DNA of 64,000 bases, from positions 992,001-1,056,000 of the forward strand of contig NZ_CP073100.1 in NCBI RefSeq assembly GCF_018137965.1. Reading direction: 5' to 3'. Under the pieces are notes generated by a model. It was given only the letters and a program-made list of their open reading frames with translations, did no database searches and was not told the origin of the DNA. This DNA is from Luteolibacter ambystomatis (lineage in GTDB: Bacteria; Verrucomicrobiota; Verrucomicrobiia; Verrucomicrobiales; Akkermansiaceae). Below are positions 58,421 through 64,000 of the stretch, piece after piece; the stretch's first letter is position 1, and each line of letters begins with the position of its first letter. The position numbers were made by a program, and so were the translations under genes.

Positions 58421-58879
58421 TCACCGCTCCACCACGGCGGTGCCGGTCAGCAACTCATGCCACGTCCGCCGTGTCTTGCTGATGGTGGCCCAGACGAGAC
58501 CGAGAGAGAAGGGGGCCACGGAGACGATCTTGGCGAGGTTCCTGGCGAGAGCCTGGAACAAGCCGGGCCGTTTTCCTTCGAGATTGCGGACCTTCAGGCC
58601 CATCAGCTTTTTGCCAAACGTGCCCGCCCATGGCGAAACCTCGGCAAGGGTGCAGTAGAGCAGCCAGACGCCGAAGGTGCACAGCGAGATGATCATCTTC
58701 GCCTTGCGTGCGGCAATGAAGGCGGCAGCACCGGACAGGGGATCGTTCGCGGCCAGCGGATTGACCCGGAAAATCTGGATCGAGACAATGATTCCGATCA
58801 GCCAGATGGGAATGATGTCGATGATATAAGCGACGAGTCGCTTGATCGGGTGGGCGGTGTTCCAGACGTGATTGCGCAT
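58421..58879 (-). CDS. RDD family membrane protein
   Basis: This 152-residue protein has three hydrophobic helices and the RDD-domain pattern: HPIKRLVAYIIDIIPIWLIG near the N-terminus, SPWAGTFGKKLMGLKVRNLE in the middle and a C-terminal VSVAPFSLGLVWATISKTRR then TWHELLTGTAVV. RDD proteins are small membrane proteins, some linked to ion transport or export. The start is the ATG at MRNHVW; a TTG five codons earlier is possible. It is divergent from no gene and is preceded by the large fusion gene's 3' end. Confidence 0.85.
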   Translation of the reverse strand: MRNHVWNTAHPIKRLVAYIIDIIPIWLIGIIVSIQIFRVNPLAANDPLSGAAAFIAARKAKMIISLCTFGVWLLYCTLAEVSPWAGTFGKKLMGLKVRNLEGKRPGLFQALARNLAKIVSVAPFSLGLVWATISKTRRTWHELLTGTAVVER

Positions 58880-58954
58880 CAAGGGGGATTGCAAAATGCC
58901 ACCGGAAGCATTCGGGGGGCAAGTTGCAAATCCGCTTGGCTACGGAACCGGATG

Positions 58955-61900
58955 TCAGTGAACGGCTTTCAATTCATCAACCGTCCACGGAACCATTTTA
59001 CGAGCGTCAATCTTCGGACGCTGGGACTGGATATCGGACGCTTTCACCGGCTCCTCGCGGAGTCCTCCGAATTGGTAGCGCACGTAGTTGATGACTGAGG
59101 CCAGTTCGTCATTGGTATGGGGGAAGTGGCCCGGCATCACGCTGTCGTAGGTGGTGCCCGCCACGCTGACCTTGCCGGTGAGTCCGCCGAGCACGATCCG
59201 GGTCATGGTGGCCCGATCACCCTTCACCCACTCGGAACCGGCAAGCGGCGGGAATGTGGCGGTGACTCCCTGGCCTTCCGGCTGGTGGCATTCCACGCAG
59301 ATCTTCATGTAGAGATCGCGTCCGGCAACGAGATGGTCCGGCAGCTTCGCGGCTTCCTTGGGAGCGGTGGTCGGCTGGTTCATGGCCACGGTGAGCAGGT
59401 GCCGTGCGGCCGGGGTGTTCGAGTTTTCGAGCAAGGTCTTGAGACGATCGCGGTCCGGGCCGTTGGCTGCGACGGTGGCGATTTCGATGGCTTCCTGCGG
59501 CAGGTCGTAGACGGACTTGGTCAGGCGGTCGATGCGCAGCTCATCAAACCAGGCGCTGCCACTGGCTTTGCCGAAGGCTCCGATGGTGCAGTTGATCTGG
59601 CAGTCTCCATCTTTCGGCGAGGTGAACTCGAACGATACCGGCGTCCAGTCACACGTGCCCTCGATAGGCTTGGTGCTCGATTGGCTGCCGTGGAGATTGA
59701 TGATGGCCCCACGGCCGCCTTCGGTCTTGAGGTCGGTCTTGATGAAGGCGGTGAGCCGGTAGCGGCGTTCCGGCTCCAGTTTCACCGTGATGCCGACCGA
59801 TGAATCCGTGGGCTCTTTGGAGGTGAGCTTGAGGGCCTTGCCGGTCCTGCCTTCCGGGACGATGGCACTGGTGAAGCGCGGCGTGCCGGAGGGAACCCAT
59901 TGGAAGGCTCTCCAGCCACCGGAGGGAAGATCTCCCGCGGCTTCTTCAAAGGACCCGTTCGGCAGCAGTGAAGCGGCCACCGGATCGTTCTCGAATTGGA
60001 GCTGGGGCAGCAACCCGGCGAGAAAGGGAACGGCATGGCGCCGGGCGGCGAAGCGCCAGGCATCGAGCAACGCGGAATCGGTCTTCGGAGCGTCCATCGG
60101 CATGGCCTTCGCGATCGCCGCGCCGATGGCATCGTCGGACGGTGAATCCGCGGCGGCAAGCAGGGTGAAGAGCTGTTCGCGGGGAGACTGCTGCGAGGCG
60201 ATCAGGCGCGGCAGTTCCTTTGCTACGATGGCATCCGTACCTCCCAGTGCGAGCAGGGCGTGACGGACGACGAGCGGATCGGAATCCGTGAGGCACTTGC
60301 GTACGGCCTCCAGGGCGGGACCATCCTTCTTCAGCAGGCCGAGACCTTCCAAGGTGTGGATGATGGCGGTCTGGCAAACGCCCTTCTTCATGGAGAGCCC
60401 CCGGAGCAGCTCCGACTCCACGTCCGTCTTGCCGCGCTCCACCAGCAGGCGCTGCGCCATCAGTCGTTCGTCGCGGGATGCTCCGACAAGCGTGTACAGA
60501 AGATCCTTCGGGTTGGTCTGGTCCAAGGTCGCCAGCTTCCGTGCTCCTCCATCCGGCACCACGCGCCAGATGCGGCCATGCTGGCGATCGCGTAGCGGAG
60601 TCACGTAGGCATTGCCCTTGCCCGGACCGGGGGCGCCCGTTTGGTAGGGGCTGTGCGGCTGGTCGTATTTGCGGGCTGGGTTGTAGAAACGGAAGACGAC
60701 GTTGTGCTGGATGATGGGATTGTACCAATCGGCGATCCACACCGCGCCATCCGGACCGGGACGGGCCTCGACCGGAGCGGACCATGCATCCGCGCTGGCG
60801 TAGAGATTGTTGCCGCGGAAGTCGGTGGCGAAGAGCGAACCGCTGGGCCTGATGCGGCCGAGGCCGACGATGTGGGCGGTGGGTTCGCAGACCAGCGCGT
60901 CGTGGTCGTCGAGGTTCATACCCGCCAGCGTGTCGGTATAGAAATCATGGCCCGCGCCCGCGGTGTAGCGGTCGATCTGATCGACCTGGGTGAAGTCCGT
61001 GGTGATGGGGAAGATGGTGGTGGAGGTATCCGCACGCGGCGTCTGCGGCGGTTTCATGCCCCAGGCTTCGTAGTAGCGGTTGGGGATCGAGAGGTTCCAG
61101 CTCGGATTGTTGTTCGCGGTGGAGCCCATCACATCGCCCGCATTGGTGAAGCCGAGGCCCCAGGTGTTGTTGGTGGTGCTTTGCAGGACTTCCAGATCGG
61201 AGAGATCTGACTTGAAGCGGAAGACACCGGAGCCGTTCTTGTGAACCTTGCCATCGGTGGTTTTCACGGCGATGCCGCTGTAGCCCACGGTGGCGTAGAT
61301 CCAGTTGTCATCGCCGTAGCGGAAATGCGAGGTGCAGGCGTGGGTGTCGGAAATGCCGAGACCGGTGGCCAGCACCCTGCGGGTGTCCGCCTTGTCGTCG
61401 CCATTGTCATCCTTGAGAAAGACGATCTCCTCGCCATCGGTGGTGACCACGCCGCCATTGGCGAAGGTGAAGGCGGTGCCGAGCTTCAGTCCTTCCGCGA
61501 AGACGGTACGCTTGTCCGCTTTGCCATCGCCATTGGTGTCCTCGAGGATCACGAGGCGGTCCTGGCCCTTGCCTTGGCCGGGCGCGTCATTGGGATAGTC
61601 CATGGCCTCCATCACCCAGCAGCGGTTTTTCCAATCCCAGTCGATGGCGATCGGATTGATGACCAGCGGCTCGGCGGCGAAGAGTTCGAGATGGGTGCCA
61701 GCGGGGACCTGGGCATGCTTCGCGCTGTCGGTGGGCGAGAGCGGCTTTTGGAGCTGCATCATCGGGACGTCCGGATGAGAACGGTTCGGAATCTCCGGCG
61801 TGTAGAGGGTGAGGGCGGGGAGGTTCAGAGCGCGCCAGCCATTGGCGCGGTTGTTGGCCGCCCACAGGATGCCGCGATAGACCAGCTCCTGCCACGCGGG

Positions 61901-62563
61901 CTGGCTCCAGCAGCGCATGTCGTGGCCGCTGGCGGTGTAGAACACGCGGCCTTTGCCCTGGGTGCGGGTCCACGTCCATGGCTCCGGCTGGGTCTCGCCC
62001 TTGTTCATCGGCTCGCGCACCTGGAGGATGCGGCGGTCGTTGGTGGTGTTCTTGTGGACGTAGGTTTCGTCCCAGCAGTTGAGCGCGGGCAGCCCTTTCA
62101 TGAGCGGGTCGTTCGGCTCGATGGTCTTCGGCGAGAACACCCCGGTCTCGTGGCTGGCGAATTGTCCGCCGACGAGGGAGAACCAGTCCTGCGAGGGATG
62201 GAAGCAACCGACCGCGGAATGCAGCGCCACCAGTGCGCCACCATTCTCGACCCACGGACGGATCGCGGGTGGCACCGGTACTTCCTCATGGTTCGCATAG
62301 ACGATGAGGACGTCGTATTGGTTGAGCTTCGCGGTGGTGATCTGTTTCAGATCCTCCACGAAGGTGAGGTTGAAGCCCCTCGGTCCATAAACCTGCTTCA
62401 ACACGCGGTAGCAGCCGATCGGCTTGTGATGACCATCATCCCCGAGGAAGAGAATCTCCAGCCGCCTGCCATCCTGTGGAGCGGCGTGGGCCACGGGAAT
62501 GAGCCCGGCCATCGCGGGCAGGAGCAGTGCCAGAAGGAACCGGAACAAAGGGCGGAGATTCAT
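58955..62563 (-). CDS. ThuA / PVC membrane-bound dehydrogenase / CBM / cytochrome c fusion
   Basis: This 1202-residue secreted protein has a signal peptide (FLLALLLPAMAGLIPVAHAA). Order: ThuA-like glutamine amidotransferase fold (about 33-240: LEILFLGDDGHHKPIGCYRV, GALVALHSAVGCFH, GRVFYTASGHDMRCWSQPAW); PVC-type membrane-bound dehydrogenase propeller (about 280-690: LELFAAEPLVINPIAIDWDW, RLVILEDTNGDGKADKRTVF, EARPGPDGAVWIADWYNPII); HEAT-like helices (700-870); a CBM_4_9-like jelly roll (about 885-1030); and a cytochrome c domain with CVECHQPEGQGVTATFPPLA starting at 1089, ending AVMPGHF-like SVMPGHFPHTNDELASVINY. It probably oxidises a sugar-derived substrate and feeds electrons to the chain. 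Substrate unknown. Confidence 0.9.
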   Translation of the reverse strand: MNLRPLFRFLLALLLPAMAGLIPVAHAAPQDGRRLEILFLGDDGHHKPIGCYRVLKQVYGPRGFNLTFVEDLKQITTAKLNQYDVLIVYANHEEVPVPPAIRPWVENGGALVALHSAVGCFHPSQDWFSLVGGQFASHETGVFSPKTIEPNDPLMKGLPALNCWDETYVHKNTTNDRRILQVREPMNKGETQPEPWTWTRTQGKGRVFYTASGHDMRCWSQPAWQELVYRGILWAANNRANGWRALNLPALTLYTPEIPNRSHPDVPMMQLQKPLSPTDSAKHAQVPAGTHLELFAAEPLVINPIAIDWDWKNRCWVMEAMDYPNDAPGQGKGQDRLVILEDTNGDGKADKRTVFAEGLKLGTAFTFANGGVVTTDGEEIVFLKDDNGDDKADTRRVLATGLGISDTHACTSHFRYGDDNWIYATVGYSGIAVKTTDGKVHKNGSGVFRFKSDLSDLEVLQSTTNNTWGLGFTNAGDVMGSTANNNPSWNLSIPNRYYEAWGMKPPQTPRADTSTTIFPITTDFTQVDQIDRYTAGAGHDFYTDTLAGMNLDDHDALVCEPTAHIVGLGRIRPSGSLFATDFRGNNLYASADAWSAPVEARPGPDGAVWIADWYNPIIQHNVVFRFYNPARKYDQPHSPYQTGAPGPGKGNAYVTPLRDRQHGRIWRVVPDGGARKLATLDQTNPKDLLYTLVGASRDERLMAQRLLVERGKTDVESELLRGLSMKKGVCQTAIIHTLEGLGLLKKDGPALEAVRKCLTDSDPLVVRHALLALGGTDAIVAKELPRLIASQQSPREQLFTLLAAADSPSDDAIGAAIAKAMPMDAPKTDSALLDAWRFAARRHAVPFLAGLLPQLQFENDPVAASLLPNGSFEEAAGDLPSGGWRAFQWVPSGTPRFTSAIVPEGRTGKALKLTSKEPTDSSVGITVKLEPERRYRLTAFIKTDLKTEGGRGAIINLHGSQSSTKPIEGTCDWTPVSFEFTSPKDGDCQINCTIGAFGKASGSAWFDELRIDRLTKSVYDLPQEAIEIATVAANGPDRDRLKTLLENSNTPAARHLLTVAMNQPTTAPKEAAKLPDHLVAGRDLYMKICVECHQPEGQGVTATFPPLAGSEWVKGDRATMTRIVLGGLTGKVSVAGTTYDSVMPGHFPHTNDELASVINYVRYQFGGLREEPVKASDIQSQRPKIDARKMVPWTVDELKAVH

Positions 62564-62710
62564 GAAGATCGTTGGGCGATACGAATTGGAAAAGCCTCTA
62601 TAAACGATCCAGCGTGCTTCTCATACATCAGGCAGGACTCCCGATAGTCCTATGTGGGTTTTACGAGCCCGAAAGGCTTTCATACATGCCTCTTTGGGGG
62701 CAAGGAGGCT

Positions 62711-63571
62711 TCACCTCCGGTGCTCGGACGGTCGCCAGCCCACCCACTTCTTGAAGGTGTTCGAGAACGTATTCGGGTTCTGGTAGCCGACCTCCCGGGT
62801 GATGGACTCCACTTTCATGTCGGTGGTGGAGAGCAGGTCACGGGCGCGCTGCATGCGCAGGAAGGTGACATGCTGCATCGGGCTGCGGCCGAGTTCCTCC
62901 TGGCACAGGCGGCGCAGGTGTTCGCGGCAGACACAGGCGCGCGCGGCGAGTTCGTCCACCGTCCAGTTGTGCGCCAGAGATTCCTCGACCTGCCGCCACA
63001 GTTTCCACAGCCGCGGGTCGGCCTGGTGCGGCTGGGCGAAGTGGAGGACATGGGAATGGATCAGTTCCACCCACAGATGCACATGCGCGGGCGACTGGCC
63101 GCCCTGGCATTCCGCGTGCAGGCCTTGGATAGCCCGGTAGAGAGGCCATGGATCGTAGGCGCCGAGCACAGGGGAAGTGGAGGAAACGATGGGGTTCGAT
63201 TCACGGGACTCGTGATAGCGCACCCAGCAGATCTTCCATGGTTCGCGGCCGGTGTATTTCATCTGGTTGGTGACGAAAGGCGGCAGCAGGCAGGCCTGTC
63301 CGGCCTCGATCCGCCGCCACTGGCCGTCCGCCTTCACCTCGCCCTCGCCGCCGATGCAGGCCATGAGGAAGGTGCCGGACTGGTCGGGACGGGCCAATTC
63401 AAAGGGGCCGCTGGCCTCCCACACGCCGACGTGGGCGATGTGGTGCTTGTCCAAGGCCGGGCAAACCGGCGCGTCGTTCAGCCAGGTGCGGTGATCCGAT
63501 TCATCCGCACGGACCACGTGCATGCGGGTGGGGACGCTGCCGGTCAATGGGTATGGGTTTGCGGCGGACAT
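62711..63571 (-). CDS. AraC-family transcriptional regulator
   Basis: This 286-residue protein has an N-terminal cupin-like ligand-binding domain (about 30-130: VGVWEASGPFELARPDQSGT, IEAGQACLLPPFVTNQMKYT) and a C-terminal pair of helix-turn-helix motifs (about 190-286). The HTH region is typical: WTVDELAARACVCREHLRRL, SPMQHVTFLRMQRARDLLST, KVESITREVGYQNPNTFSNT then FKKWVGWRPSEHR. The effector is unknown. It is divergent from the PEP-hydrolase-like gene, with a short 90-base gap, so it may control it; sugar-type ligands are usual. Confidence 0.9.
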   Translation of the reverse strand: MSAANPYPLTGSVPTRMHVVRADESDHRTWLNDAPVCPALDKHHIAHVGVWEASGPFELARPDQSGTFLMACIGGEGEVKADGQWRRIEAGQACLLPPFVTNQMKYTGREPWKICWVRYHESRESNPIVSSTSPVLGAYDPWPLYRAIQGLHAECQGGQSPAHVHLWVELIHSHVLHFAQPHQADPRLWKLWRQVEESLAHNWTVDELAARACVCREHLRRLCQEELGRSPMQHVTFLRMQRARDLLSTTDMKVESITREVGYQNPNTFSNTFKKWVGWRPSEHRR

Positions 63572-63664
63572 GGGTTGATCGAATAGACGAACGTGCCAGA
63601 CCTATTCTTGCACGTGATTCCATCCCGAGTCAAAGGTGCTTTCCAGATAGAACTACTTCACGCC

Positions 63665-64000
63665 ATGCCAAACCCCTGGACCGGAATCGGAAACCCTTAC
63701 ACGCGCGAGGAAGTGCGCGAGCGCCTCACCAAGACTCTTGATGCCGGCAAGGCGATCATCGCCGCCGGTGCGGGGACGGGTATCAGTGCGAAATTTATCG
63801 AAAAGGGCGGCGCGGACCTCATCATCGTCTATAACAGCGGTCGTTTCCGCATGATGGGCCACGGCTCCACCGCGGGCATGATGGCCTACGGTGATGCCAA
63901 TGCGATCGCCATGGAGATCGGTGAATACGAGGTGCTGCCGGTGGTCGAGGAGATCCCGGTGATCTGCGGCGTGCATGCCACCGATCCCCGCCGCCGCATG
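63665..64000 (+). CDS. Phosphoenolpyruvate hydrolase-like TIM-barrel protein (partial at window end)
   Basis: The first 112 codons run off the window. MPNPWTGIGNPYTREEVRER, ALAxxGKAIIAAGAGTGISA-like DAGKAIIAAGAGTGISAKFI, EKGGADLIIVYNSGRFRMMG and HGSTAGMMAYGDANAIAMEI match the PEP_hydrolase family of TIM barrels, often paired with a UPF0261 (Tm-1-like ATP-binding) protein. The reaction is uncertain in most bacteria. The start is the ATG at the first family-conserved residue. The AraC regulator is transcribed away from it. Confidence 0.85.
   Translation, partial: MPNPWTGIGNPYTREEVRERLTKTLDAGKAIIAAGAGTGISAKFIEKGGADLIIVYNSGRFRMMGHGSTAGMMAYGDANAIAMEIGEYEVLPVVEEIPVICGVHATDPRRRM

Noticed and set aside
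61241..62647. 468-codon plus-strand frame inside the ThuA fusion
   Set aside because: Opposite strand of a gene with continuous domain homology.
1..64000. tRNA or rRNA genes
   Set aside because: Scanning by eye found no CCA-ended cloverleaf or rRNA signature; a covariance-model search would be needed to be certain.

Overview
The window is a high-GC chromosomal segment with no rRNA, tRNA, CRISPR array or prophage that I can see. The gene content suggests a member of the Verrucomicrobiota, probably near Luteolibacter/Verrucomicrobiaceae. The pointers are a PVC-type ThuA plus membrane-bound dehydrogenase plus cytochrome c fusion, a PEP-CTERM protein, a giant LamG/PA14/Calx-beta secreted protein, and many lipoproteins with small Ig or LysM domains. 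The phylum is an inference from family content; no marker gene here settles it.

Layout. 1-5200: the end of mqo, a REP-associated tyrosine transposase (RAYT) flanked by its own REP palindromes, a lipoprotein lipase-like hydrolase, a Wza-like export protein, and pepP overlapping a purine nucleoside phosphorylase. 5200-17000: a PilT-type ATPase with an extra N-terminal module, an L,D-transpeptidase, NIPSNAP, I78-like and NAT-like proteins, a DAC (diadenylate cyclase fold) protein, a ceramidase, an MFS exporter, an unknown CxxCH protein and fabV. 17100-18220: an HxlR regulator, a palindromic operator candidate and azoR. 18229-25152: twelve co-directional minus-strand genes ending in an ECF42-type sigma factor. 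They include two YCII/DGPF proteins, DUF1428, tandem AHSA1, VOC, DoxX, a second SRPBCC, a small Cys-rich membrane protein, DUF899 and DUF1579. 25454-26422: an AT-rich, probably foreign TIR-domain gene. 26670-44280: a diiron ferritin-like protein, a porin, opgG, an S10 peptidase, a Gfo/Idh/MocA oxidoreductase, a helical-repeat protein, NDH-2, an HDAC-like protein, an Ig-like protein and panE. 44377-53157: a LysM protein, trpS, a cytochrome-oxidase assembly operon (ctaB, a degenerate SCO, an SCO and a DUF420/CtaM-like gene), hisD, two TPM-like proteins and a lipoprotein. 53219-64000: the giant adhesin-like protein, a PEP-CTERM protein, an RDD protein, the ThuA-dehydrogenase-cytochrome fusion, and an AraC regulator divergent from a PEP-hydrolase-like TIM barrel cut by the window end.

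The most distinctive feature is the dispersed palindromic element population. At least ten intergenic copies of about 137-171 bp each consist of two inverted REP units. Most units carry a GTAG head, an 8-bp hairpin and a G-rich tail. Different copies carry compensatory changes in the stems, and at least three hairpin families share the head and tail. One pair brackets the RAYT gene, and REP heads supply the stop codons of both the RAYT and the purine nucleoside phosphorylase gene. The other notable items are the ECF42 operon with a matching candidate promoter, the AT-rich TIR gene, and the DAC-domain protein.
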